DNA of 53,180 nucleotides from Sulfurovum sp. (GTDB lineage: Bacteria; Campylobacterota; Campylobacteria; Campylobacterales; Sulfurovaceae): contig JAMONL010000018.1 in NCBI GenBank assembly GCA_027065815.1, forward strand, positions 1-53,180, read 5' to 3'. Both the position numbers and the translations under genes were made by a program. The notes beneath the pieces were generated by a model. The model saw only the letters and a list, made by a program, of their open reading frames with translations. It was not told the DNA's origin and did no database searches. Each line of letters starts with the position of its first letter. Position 1 is the first letter of the stretch. Positions 9,373 to 17,302 of the stretch are shown piece after piece.

Positions 9373-10252
9373 CTCTTTTGCCTTTTACACAACCATCCCC
9401 GTTAAAACAACGCAGACACTCTTTATTCCCCAGGGATCTATTGGAAATATTATATCACAGCTGACTAAAAAAGGCTATGAACTTTCTTTTATTGACAGTT
9501 ATATTTTACGTTTTATGGGAAGTCCCCAAAGCGGATGGATACACATTGGGAAAAATGAACTGAACCGTATCGATTTTCTCTATAAACTTACAAATGCCCA
9601 AGCAGTGATCAACAAAGTGACACTTATACCGGGAGAAACTTCTGAACTCTTTTTTGAACTCCTTGCCAAAGAACTCAAACTGGATGCTGCTAAACTGAAC
9701 AAATACTATTTGAAATTCTCACCCTACCCGGAAGCCGGTATCTATGCAGATACCTATTATGTTCCTTACGGTATCAAAGAAAAACATCTTATGAGTTTTC
9801 TCGTACGTGAATCTGAAAAGAAGTATCAGCAGATCTCTGAAAAAATTTACGGGAATTACGATGAAAAGCAGTGGCTGAGAGTCCTGGTCATGGCTTCGAT
9901 CATCCAAAAAGAAGCAGCAAACAATAAAGAGATGCCTTTGGTCTCTTCTGTAATACACAACCGTTTAAAAAAAGGGATGAGACTTCAAATGGACGGAACA
10001 CTCAATTACGGAAAATATTCCCATATTAAGGTCACACCTGCACGTATCAGGGATGACAATTCCACTTTTAACACATATAAACACAAAGGTCTGCCATCCA
10101 CACCCATTGGTGCGGTCAGTATCTCTGCTATCAAAGCAGCTATCAAGCCTGCTAAAACAAAACATCTCTACTTTATGAAAAACAAAAAAGGTACCCATGA
10201 TTTTTCTGACAGTTTTAAAGCACACAGAAAGAATGTGAAGAGAGCCAGATAA
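9299..10252 (+). CDS. mltG: Endolytic murein transglycosylase MltG
   Basis: MltG cleaves nascent glycan strands at the inner membrane and sets their length. One TM near residues 19-34 (IILVFIISFAFYTTIPV) is followed by a LysM-like region and the YceG catalytic domain. That domain has ASIIQKEAANNKEM (catalytic Glu in QKEA), SVIHNRLKKGMRLQMDGTL and GLPSTPIGAVS. I chose the ATG at 9299 (317 residues, AAGGA upstream). An upstream in-frame TTG at 9257 adds 14 basic residues and is less likely. The 5' end overlaps the AsmA-like gene on the other strand. Confidence 0.92.
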   Translation: MSVSRKTTWRTWSVWAENIILVFIISFAFYTTIPVKTTQTLFIPQGSIGNIISQLTKKGYELSFIDSYILRFMGSPQSGWIHIGKNELNRIDFLYKLTNAQAVINKVTLIPGETSELFFELLAKELKLDAAKLNKYYLKFSPYPEAGIYADTYYVPYGIKEKHLMSFLVRESEKKYQQISEKIYGNYDEKQWLRVLVMASIIQKEAANNKEMPLVSSVIHNRLKKGMRLQMDGTLNYGKYSHIKVTPARIRDDNSTFNTYKHKGLPSTPIGAVSISAIKAAIKPAKTKHLYFMKNKKGTHDFSDSFKAHRKNVKRAR

Positions 10253-10256
10253 AATA

Positions 10257-10757
10257 TTAACTCATTTTATTCTTCCAGTAACTCATCCAAACTTTTCGTA
10301 ATCTCTCATTACTGATGTATTTATATTTCTTAGGTAAATTTCTTCTTAACCTTTTATATGAAATTGCTGTCATATTTTCATTTGTTACAATACATTTAAA
10401 CCCGGTTGCTCCTTGCTGATGACAGCCATAAACAGTAAAAGCATTGACTTCCATGCCATTCTCTTTCAAACACTTCACATTGTCAGAGAGCAGAGCCATG
10501 AAAATCTTATCTTGATTTTTAGGTTGTTTCCATGTAGAGTGATTCATATTTAATTTTCGTGCATAGTGCTTTGCAGTTTTAGGCATGATCTGATATCTGC
10601 CATATGCACCTGATTTTTTATTGACAGTGGTATATTTTCCTTTTGGCGTTTCTACCTTGACTATTTTGTCTGCAATTTCAGTCATCGATGGATCACCACA
10701 ACCTTGCAAAAGAATGGAGATAAGTAGCATGGCTATTAAATACATAGTTTTTTTCAT
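10257..10757 (-). CDS. Small lytic-transglycosylase-like lipoprotein
   Basis: A 166-residue protein with a lipoprotein signal (MKKTMYLIAMLLISILLQGC, lipid Cys20). The mature part resembles the lysozyme-like SLT fold: IADKIVKVETPKG with a candidate catalytic Glu, then GAYGRYQIMPKTAKHYA, the G-x-Y-Q-I-M-P pattern of lytic transglycosylases. It is shorter than MltC/MltE-type enzymes and has extra cysteines (CLKEN, YGCHQQ, FKCIV) that could pair. It converges on mltG with a 4-bp gap, a possible cell-wall pair. Activity is inferred. Confidence 0.7.
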   Translation of the reverse strand: MKKTMYLIAMLLISILLQGCGDPSMTEIADKIVKVETPKGKYTTVNKKSGAYGRYQIMPKTAKHYARKLNMNHSTWKQPKNQDKIFMALLSDNVKCLKENGMEVNAFTVYGCHQQGATGFKCIVTNENMTAISYKRLRRNLPKKYKYISNERLRKVWMSYWKNKMS

Positions 10758-10903
10758 TTATTATTGTTCCCCCTATTAGATCTATTACTATTCACTGAAG
10801 CAGCAAAGAATCTATTTATTGTACTATTTTTCATATTAAAGTATATCAAAATATATTTTAGGAATTGTATGATTCACTATATAAATGTATAAGTTTTAAT
10901 GGA

Positions 10904-12532
10904 TCACAGCAATATTTGTATAATATTCAACACGAACATTACAATAAAGCCGACTTTATACACCATCTTCTCATTACGTTCAATAAAAGAGAGATTTTTG
11001 TCAAAATAGGGTTTGACCTTGCTTGGATTTTGTAATTCATAGAGCATTTCAGAGTAATTGTGGTAACGTTTGTCCGTGTCTGTCTCTATGGCTCTTAAAA
11101 TAATACTCTCCAACCAGTCGGGTATCTTAGCATTGAACTTTGTCGGATGTTTCGGTGTTTTATCGAAGGAGGGATTTTGGAAAGGTTCTATCTCTCCGAA
11201 AGGAAACTTGTGTGTCAAAGCTTCATAGAGTGTGACACCGATGGCGTAGACTTCTGTCTGTTCGGTGATCGGTGCGAGGTTAAAACGTTCCGGTGCCAGA
11301 TAAGATGGAGTACCTGCTCGTGTCACATCTGAATAGGCTTCGGTAATACTTCCAAAATCAACCATTTTGAATACAAATTTATCTTTTCGTTTGGTCACAA
11401 TGATATTTTCAGGTTTTACATCTCCATGGACAAGATCCAGCTTGGTCAGAAACTGGGACATTTTGAGCAGGAACTGTGCCAACTCTACACCCATGTCAAC
11501 TGTAAGCGGTTTTTTGACTATGAACTTCTTGAGAGAAATACCGTCGATATAAGACATAATGTAATAACGGTGGGTACGTTTTTTAGGGACGACCGCTTTA
11601 GGGAAAAAACCGGCTTTGAGACGTTTTGCCATCCAAACCTCTTTAACGAACATATCCAGGATCGTTTCATCTTCCAGTGCTTCTATAGGAGCAAATTTCA
11701 TGACATACTGTACCCCTTTGTTGACACAAAGCCAGGTACGATTATTCTGTATAAGTGGTTTAACAAGTTTGTATCCGTCAATGACATCTCCCACTTTGTA
11801 TTTTTCTTTTATGATCAAATTACTCTGTTTGAGTTTCAGTCTGGGATCAAGTTCCTTGATCTCTAAAATTACTGCAGTAGTGTCATCGGGCAATTTGTCA
11901 TTATATTTTCTACTGGCTTTTTTCACCAGAAATGATGCACCCATATGAAGTCCGTCTGCCAACTCTTCCTGCGAAAGTTCTGTATAGAGTCCATCAGAAC
12001 AGAGCAAGATCTTGTCTTTAGCCTGCAAATTATTTTCAAAATAATAAGGATCTACACTCTCTTCCAGTCCCATAGCAGCAGTGAGGACGGATTCCATCCC
12101 TTCTTCATCCATGGAGTGATCAGATGAAAGCTGTGCGAACTGTCCGTTACGACTCAGGTAAATACGGCTGTCACCCACATTGGCACCGAAAATCCTGTCT
12201 CCTTCAATGACCACAAGTGCCAGTGTCGTTACCAACTCTTCTCGCTCATAATCTTCCATCGATTCAAGATACAAAACCCTGTTGATGTTTTCAATGAAGT
12301 GCTTGATGGACTTTTCCATACTCCAGCTTTTTGGACGGTTCTTCAAAGAGTGTACTAAAAAATGAGACACACGTTTCGCAGCTTCTGCTCCCTGTAAAGC
12401 GGATCCTACACCATCACAGACCACTGCTACGGTAATGTTATCCATCACTTTGATCTCAAAAAAATCATCCCCTTTGAGCTGTGTACCTTTGGCAAGTGTA
12501 AAACCGGATGTTTCAATGTTCTGTTTTGACAT
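10904..12532 (-). CDS. PP2C phosphatase - Ser/Thr protein kinase fusion, membrane anchored
   Basis: Residues about 5-225 are a PP2C-type phosphatase with metal-site motifs (VCDGVGSA, NVGDSRIYL, LCSDGLY, DDTTAV). Residues about 250-500 are a Hanks-type kinase with VMKFAP (Lys), HGDVKPEN (HGD in place of HRD), DFGS and GTPSYLAPE. The Gly-rich loop is degenerate. A C-terminal TM follows (about 525-542). The ATG at 12532 is preferred over 12547 because AAGG lies eight bases before it. It is divergent from nirC and shares that operator. From memory, similar fusions sit beside nitrate assimilation genes in other proteobacteria. Its targets are unknown. NirA, whose tail resembles this kinase's C-lobe, is a candidate partner. 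Confidence 0.9.
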   Translation of the reverse strand: MSKQNIETSGFTLAKGTQLKGDDFFEIKVMDNITVAVVCDGVGSALQGAEAAKRVSHFLVHSLKNRPKSWSMEKSIKHFIENINRVLYLESMEDYEREELVTTLALVVIEGDRIFGANVGDSRIYLSRNGQFAQLSSDHSMDEEGMESVLTAAMGLEESVDPYYFENNLQAKDKILLCSDGLYTELSQEELADGLHMGASFLVKKASRKYNDKLPDDTTAVILEIKELDPRLKLKQSNLIIKEKYKVGDVIDGYKLVKPLIQNNRTWLCVNKGVQYVMKFAPIEALEDETILDMFVKEVWMAKRLKAGFFPKAVVPKKRTHRYYIMSYIDGISLKKFIVKKPLTVDMGVELAQFLLKMSQFLTKLDLVHGDVKPENIIVTKRKDKFVFKMVDFGSITEAYSDVTRAGTPSYLAPERFNLAPITEQTEVYAIGVTLYEALTHKFPFGEIEPFQNPSFDKTPKHPTKFNAKIPDWLESIILRAIETDTDKRYHNYSEMLYELQNPSKVKPYFDKNLSFIERNEKMVYKVGFIVMFVLNIIQILL

Positions 12533-12572
12533 GTAACGGACCTTCATTCTTATTCAGAGTGTTCTATAAATG

Positions 12573-12664
12573 ATTATAGCATTTGCTTTATCAAATTAAA
12601 CGGAGGAGATTGATTAAAAAATATACAGTAAATTGACTATAAAATATATTTTTCTTACTATAAT
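12573..12664. promoter_or_regulatory. Bidirectional PP2C-kinase/nirC promoter with shared degenerate N-regulon operator
   Basis: Operator 12610-12628 reads TTGATTAAAAAATATACAG. The left half matches the palindrome TTGATTAA-N3-TTAATCAA exactly, while the right half keeps only some bases including the CA. Its centre (12619) is 40 bp from the first T of a TATAAT for nirC (12659-12664, plus strand). It is 41 bp from the first T of a TATAAT for the PP2C-kinase (12578 down to 12573, minus strand). The symmetry suggests one activator site serving both genes. Confidence 0.7.
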
Positions 12665-12696
12665 TGATATAAAATTTTTAAAAAGGAGACAGTTAA

Positions 12697-13488
12697 ATGA
12701 GTTATATTAAACCCGAAGTGGTTGTAGACAACATGATCGCTGCAGGAGAGTATAAAGCAGGATTAGGGGTAAAAGATATTCTTATTCGTGGAGGGCTTTC
12801 AGGTGCATTACTCGGTTTTGCAACAACACTGGCACTCGTCACAACAACACAGACACATACACCCATCGTAGGTGCATTGGTTTTTCCTGTAGGATTTGTT
12901 ATGATCATACTTTTAGGACTTGAATTGGTTACAGGAAGTTTTGCACTTCTGACCACGACATTCCTGGATAAAAAACTGGGTTTAAAAAAACTGGCGATCA
13001 ATTGGGGTCTTGTTTTTGTTGCCAACCTTTTGGGTAGTCTCTTTTATGCCTGGATGTACGTAATGGTCGCTACCAAATTCGGTCATGTCGACTCCACACC
13101 GGTCATCGAGCTGATCAAAAAGATCGCTGAGGGTAAAACCATTGGATATCAGCATCTTGGTATTGACGGGATCTATACCGTATTTTTCAAAGCGATCTTC
13201 TGTAACTGGATGGTGACACTCGGTGCAGTCATGGCTCTGACATCTACCTCTACAAGCGGAAAGATCCTTGCTATGTGGCTACCTATCCTGACTTTTTTCG
13301 GTCAAGGATTTGAACACGCTGTCGTCAATATGTTCGTTATCCCTGCAGGTATTATGTTGGGTGCAAATGTCACTGTAGCTGACTGGTGGTTATGGAACCA
13401 GATTCCTGTGACCCTGGGGAACATCGTTGGTGGTGCTGTCTTTACAGGTATGGCACTCTACTTTACACACAGAAGTACCCAAAAATAA
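12697..13488 (+). CDS. nirC: Formate/nitrite transporter family channel (NirC-like)
   Basis: A 263-residue FNT-family pentameric channel with six TM helices. Family signatures are visible: LVTGSFALLTTTFL after TM2, NWMVTLGAVMA, and the FNT motif GFEHAVVNMFVIPAGIM. FNT channels pass formate, nitrite or hydrosulfide. Its place between the nitrogen-regulated kinase and NarK/NirA makes nitrite the likely substrate. AGGAGA precedes the ATG. A hairpin follows 18 bp after the stop. Confidence 0.88.
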   Translation: MSYIKPEVVVDNMIAAGEYKAGLGVKDILIRGGLSGALLGFATTLALVTTTQTHTPIVGALVFPVGFVMIILLGLELVTGSFALLTTTFLDKKLGLKKLAINWGLVFVANLLGSLFYAWMYVMVATKFGHVDSTPVIELIKKIAEGKTIGYQHLGIDGIYTVFFKAIFCNWMVTLGAVMALTSTSTSGKILAMWLPILTFFGQGFEHAVVNMFVIPAGIMLGANVTVADWWLWNQIPVTLGNIVGGAVFTGMALYFTHRSTQK

Positions 13489-13505
13489 TTCGTTCCCTCT
13501 CATTT

Positions 13506-13524
13506 TCAGGCTTTCAATGCCTGA
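13506..13524 (+). terminator. Hairpin terminator after nirC
   Basis: TCAGGC-7 nt-GCCTGA stem-loop 18 bp past the nirC stop, followed by a pyrimidine-rich stretch (CTTTTCCCCC). Confidence 0.55.
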
Positions 13525-13558
13525 GAGTGACTTTTCCCCCTTCCCCTTTTCTTATTCT

Positions 13559-13774
13559 ATCCAAGATACATTATCCATTTCTCACATTTGTTTTATGCAA
13601 TATTTTTGGTGTTGTGAGGGCACAACACCCTACAGCAATTTGAATTTTCATACAATCCAGTATTTGTAGGGTGTTGTCCCCCGACAACACCAGCACCCCA
13701 AGCGGAAACCACAATCCAACATAGACACAAGAAATTTCATCCAGGATACATTATCCGTCGGCAGTTTGAATTTT
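13559..13774. repeat. Nested hairpin/direct-repeat element in the nirC-narK gap
   Basis: The 370-bp gap between nirC and the narK stop holds no gene I can support. It does hold two 9-bp stem, 4-nt loop hairpins: GGTGTTGTG/CACAACACC at 13608-13629 and GGTGTTGTC/GACAACACC at 13670-13691. The segment 13622-13634 is the exact reverse complement of 13665-13677 (TGTAGGGTGTTGT), so the two can also pair with each other. Flanking these are an 18-bp direct repeat (13559-13576 and 13739-13756, one mismatch) and a 10-bp repeat TTTGAATTTT (13639-13648, 13765-13774). It looks like a REP/MITE-type insertion remnant. Confidence 0.6.
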
Positions 13775-13858
13775 GATTAAGAAGGAAGGAGATAGAACTG
13801 AAAAAAGTAAGAGGGAACTCACCCCGCGTGATCGCAGAGCAAGGTTTAAACCTAAAGT

Positions 13859-15139
13859 TTAGATGATACCGCCAGAGTTCACACCCCAGGTTGTTCTCCA
13901 TCTTGTCTTGACAAAGCTGAGTCCAAGGATTGCTACAAGTACCACTCCTGCAAAGATCATAAATCCGGCAGAGTAACCGTCAAAGGCACCTTTTGACCAC
14001 CCCAGTGTCTTAATGAGTGCTGTACCGCCAAGACCGCCTGCACATCCGACAATGCCAGTCATGATACCAATATCTTTTCCAAAACGCTGTGGTACCAGCT
14101 GGAAGACAGAACCATTTGCCATACCAAGGCTTGCCATGATCAAAAAGAGTACCACAATAGCAACAAAGAAAGGCAATTCAACCAAAGCAGTCAAAGCTAC
14201 CAATACTGCAACAGAACCATAAAAGAAATAGAGTGCTTTAACCCCGCCTATCCTGTCAGCAATAGTACCACCCACAGGTCTTAGCACTGCACCGGCAAAG
14301 ATAGTCAATGCACCAAAATATCCGGCAATGACTTTTACATTTGGTTCATTCAGAACATTGATACCGAACGCTGACATATCTGCCTGATAGGTGTTCATCA
14401 GATACACTTTCATATATCCTGCAAATCCTACGAATCCTCCAAATGAGATAGCATAGAAGAGGTTGAACCACCATGTATCTTTATCTCTTAGCAGTTTGAG
14501 ATAGTCAGCAACTTTTTTAGGTCTTGCTTTATAGACAGATTCCGGTGCATTCTTTGCTAAAAACAGATAAGCGATAAATACAGCGATAGCCATGACTGCC
14601 CCGACACCAAATACGGCTTCCCAGCCCCATTTTTCAGCGATCTTCGGAGCAAAGATAAAGTCCAGGACCACACCAATGTTACCTGCACCGGCAATTCCAA
14701 GTACCACTCCCTGGAGTTTAGGCGGGTACCATTGTCCAGCCTGCGGAAGCGCTACAGCGAATGACGCACCGGCAAATCCAAGCCCGAGTGCAACAATAAG
14801 CAGCTGATCATACGTTATGGATCCACCCTGCATATAGGCAAGAAGCAAAGAAGCGATCACAATAGCCTGAGCGATCAACGCTGTAAGTTTTGGCCCGATC
14901 TTATCGACACTGAAACCAAGTACGATACGTAAAATAGCCCCAGAAAGAATAGGAAGAGAAAGCAGTGTCGCTTTCTGACCCGCAGTAATGATCTCTCCGT
15001 GAAGTGCCAGTGCCTCTGCAATCTCTGTTGAGAGTGGACCGAGCATGGTCCATACCATAAAACTCATATCGAAATATAAAAAAGCCATAAACAGGGTTGG
15101 AAAATGCCCCTGTCCCTTTAATGCTTTAAATCCTGCCAT
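13859..15139 (-). CDS. narK: NarK-type nitrate/nitrite MFS transporter
   Basis: A 426-residue, 12-TM major-facilitator protein. Nitrate-porter features are GLGFAGASFAVALPQAGQWYPP in TM5 (the NNP signature with a conserved Gly/Ala run) and the TM11-like GCAGGLGGTALIK stretch. The start at 15139 (MAGFKALKGQGHFP) is set by AGGAGA upstream; the longer frame to 15196 adds an unlikely hydrophobic leader. It faces away from nirA, and the gap carries two N-regulon operators. The role is nitrate import for assimilation (inferred from context) or nitrate/nitrite exchange. Confidence 0.9.
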   Translation of the reverse strand: MAGFKALKGQGHFPTLFMAFLYFDMSFMVWTMLGPLSTEIAEALALHGEIITAGQKATLLSLPILSGAILRIVLGFSVDKIGPKLTALIAQAIVIASLLLAYMQGGSITYDQLLIVALGLGFAGASFAVALPQAGQWYPPKLQGVVLGIAGAGNIGVVLDFIFAPKIAEKWGWEAVFGVGAVMAIAVFIAYLFLAKNAPESVYKARPKKVADYLKLLRDKDTWWFNLFYAISFGGFVGFAGYMKVYLMNTYQADMSAFGINVLNEPNVKVIAGYFGALTIFAGAVLRPVGGTIADRIGGVKALYFFYGSVAVLVALTALVELPFFVAIVVLFLIMASLGMANGSVFQLVPQRFGKDIGIMTGIVGCAGGLGGTALIKTLGWSKGAFDGYSAGFMIFAGVVLVAILGLSFVKTRWRTTWGVNSGGII

Positions 15140-15173
15140 TGTGTTCTCCTGTAAAAGTATAATGAATTGAAGA

Positions 15174-15229
15174 ATTATACAGTAAATATATAGCAATCAT
15201 AACTTATCATATGATTATTTTTTAATCAG
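15174..15229 (-). promoter_or_regulatory. narK promoter with N-regulon operator
   Basis: On the minus strand the operator (15229-15211) reads CTGATTAAAAAATAATCAT, a near-perfect copy of the palindrome. Its centre (15220) is 41 bp upstream of the first T of TATAAT (15179 down to 15174). The -10 is about 35 bp from the ATG. Confidence 0.7.
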
Positions 15230-15287
15230 TTAAACTAAAGCATCTACAGTCACTATCTAGTTTAATGGGTAGAATAAAGCAATACCA

Positions 15288-15342
15288 TTGATTAAAAATT
15301 AATCAATTATTTTTCTCTAGTTTACATTTGCTTTGCTATAAT
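15288..15342 (+). promoter_or_regulatory. nirA promoter with perfect N-regulon operator
   Basis: TTGATTAAAAATTAATCAA (15288-15306) is a perfect inverted repeat with a 3-nt centre. Its centre (15297) is 40 bp upstream of the first T of TATAAT (15337-15342), about -52 from the expected start of transcription, an activator-type position. There is no good -35 box. Confidence 0.75.
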
Positions 15343-15380
15343 AAAAACAATTATCTTATATCTGGAGAAACAGTTTTATA

Positions 15381-17300
15381 ATGGAAGCCTTACAAAAAGC
15401 ATTAGAAGCAAGAAGTAAAAAAGTCAATAAAATAGAAGAAACAAAAGCACTCAAAGCACCTATGGATGTGCATGCAAAATTGACAGAGATCGCAGCAGCC
15501 GGATATGATGGCTTGGCAAAAGAGGATTCTGCCTACTTTTTAAAGTGTTTTGGGCTCTTTGACAAAGGTGAGGACTTTATGCTCAGAGTACGTATTCCTG
15601 CCGGTCAGATCAGCAATGCACAAGCCGTTCGTATTGGTGAACTTGCAGAAAAATATGGAAATGACTACATCGATATTACCACCAGAATGCAAGTAGAGCT
15701 TCGCTATCTGCAAATTGAAAACATTGCCAAGGTACTTGAAGCGTTAAAAGAGGTAGGTCTTTCTACTTTCCAGACAGGGGTAGACAATCCTCGTAACATT
15801 GTGACTGACCCACTGGATTCTGTTGCTTATGACACGATCATAGAAACAAAACCTATTATTGACGAAATGCAGACTGTTTTTGCAGAAAACCCAGAATGGA
15901 TCTCTGTACTTCCACGTAAATTCAATACAGGTATACTGGGTTCTCTCTCCAACTCCTGTAACATCTTCGGACATGACTGCTGCTTTGTCCTTGCCAATAA
16001 AGAAGGAGAATTCGGCTTTAATATTTATCTGGGTGCCCGTGTGGGTATACAGGCAAGAGATGCCAACCTCTTTGTAGGTATTGATGAAGTCCCTCTCTTT
16101 TTCAAAGCCCTTCTCAGTGTTTTCAAGATCTATGGATACCGTGACAACAGAAACAAGAACAGACTGCATTTCCTCTTACAGGATGTAGGCATAAAAACGT
16201 TTGTAGATGCAGTAAAACAGGAAGCAGGCCTGGACTTTGCCCCTGCAGGTATGACAATGGTACAGTCCCAGAACATTGCACTTGGTGCCAACAAAGTACT
16301 ACAGAGAGACGGGAAATTTGCCCACAAGACCATTGTACCTTCAGGGATATTCTCAGGAACAGACCTCATTGCCCTTGCCAAAGAGGCGCAGAACTTTGCA
16401 TCAGGTGATCTCAGGTTTACCTACGATCAGAATATCTATGTGATCAATATACCTAAAGAGGATATTGCTGCATTTGAAGCCAGTAGCATCATAGAAAAAT
16501 ATGCGCAGTACAATAACCTGTATTTTAATGACATGATCGCCTGTGCAGGAACAGCAACCTGTACTTTCGCTGTTATACCGAACAAACCAGATGCCATAGA
16601 ACTGGCACACTTCCTCAACTCTGAAGTAGCCATTGAGAATGCAAATGTACGCATGAACTGGTCTGCCTGTCCAAAAGGCTGTGGTGTACATGGTATTGCC
16701 GATATCGGTTTTGAAGGGTGTAAAGCCAAAGATTCTGAGGGGAACCGTGTGGATGGTGTACATATTTTCGTTGGAGGAAAGATCACAAGAGAAGCCAAAG
16801 AAGCACATATACTACACAAGTCCCTTCCGCTTTCAGAGGCAAAGCATCATGTCAAGTACTTACTGAAAAGTTATGCCGACAATAAACACAGAGCAGAAAC
16901 ATACGAAGCATTTGATGATCGTTTTTTAAGTCAGAACTACTCCTTTCAGGCGCTCTCATTCTATACGAAGATCAACTATGTACTCAATGAGAAACTGGGA
17001 ATGGATATAACATTTGAACTTGAGAAAGAACCTCAGTCTTCAAAAAGAGAAGAGTACGAACTCTTTGCTTTCGGACTTAAACTCTTTAAGCTGCTTACAG
17101 GTGAAAAACGTTTTCAGGGTGTGGTAGGCTTGGTTCCGACACTGGTAAGACCAAGAAAGATAAAACGTAATGAAGTCACAAAAATTAACCCGAAAGTACC
17201 TGAAAAACTCTCTGAGGTCATCTACAATATGACCCATGAAAATAAAAATGAGAGAGCACAGGTCTTCTCTGAACTCCTTGTAGCACTTAAAGAAGTCTAA
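15381..17300 (+). CDS. nirA: Siroheme [4Fe-4S] nitrite reductase (NirA) with a kinase-C-lobe-like tail
   Basis: Reduces nitrite to ammonium with six electrons, probably from ferredoxin. It has duplicated ferredoxin-like half domains (residues about 60-130 and 335-385) and siroheme domains. The cluster/siroheme cysteines are C388 and C394 (CAGTATC) and C430 and C434 (CPKGC). The arginines of TRMQVELR contact the cofactor. At 639 residues it is about 120 longer than usual. The reductase fold seems to end near residue 515. Residues 556-639 resemble helices F-I of a protein kinase C-lobe, matching the cluster's own PP2C-kinase in two ungapped blocks. It is followed two bases later by the FeS-membrane fusion gene. 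Confidence 0.92.
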   Translation: MEALQKALEARSKKVNKIEETKALKAPMDVHAKLTEIAAAGYDGLAKEDSAYFLKCFGLFDKGEDFMLRVRIPAGQISNAQAVRIGELAEKYGNDYIDITTRMQVELRYLQIENIAKVLEALKEVGLSTFQTGVDNPRNIVTDPLDSVAYDTIIETKPIIDEMQTVFAENPEWISVLPRKFNTGILGSLSNSCNIFGHDCCFVLANKEGEFGFNIYLGARVGIQARDANLFVGIDEVPLFFKALLSVFKIYGYRDNRNKNRLHFLLQDVGIKTFVDAVKQEAGLDFAPAGMTMVQSQNIALGANKVLQRDGKFAHKTIVPSGIFSGTDLIALAKEAQNFASGDLRFTYDQNIYVINIPKEDIAAFEASSIIEKYAQYNNLYFNDMIACAGTATCTFAVIPNKPDAIELAHFLNSEVAIENANVRMNWSACPKGCGVHGIADIGFEGCKAKDSEGNRVDGVHIFVGGKITREAKEAHILHKSLPLSEAKHHVKYLLKSYADNKHRAETYEAFDDRFLSQNYSFQALSFYTKINYVLNEKLGMDITFELEKEPQSSKREEYELFAFGLKLFKLLTGEKRFQGVVGLVPTLVRPRKIKRNEVTKINPKVPEKLSEVIYNMTHENKNERAQVFSELLVALKEV

Positions 17301-17302
17301 GC

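Noticed and set aside
15288-15306. Reading the palindrome as an FNR/CRP box (TTGAT...ATCAA)
   Set aside because: FNR-type sites have a 4-bp spacer between TTGAT and ATCAA. Here it is 9 bp at every strong site, so a different protein is implied.
16130-17300. A frameshift or gene fusion artefact explaining the long NirA C-terminus
   Set aside because: The frame runs without interruption into the tail, and the next gene starts two bases after its stop with no leftover kinase fragment in other frames.
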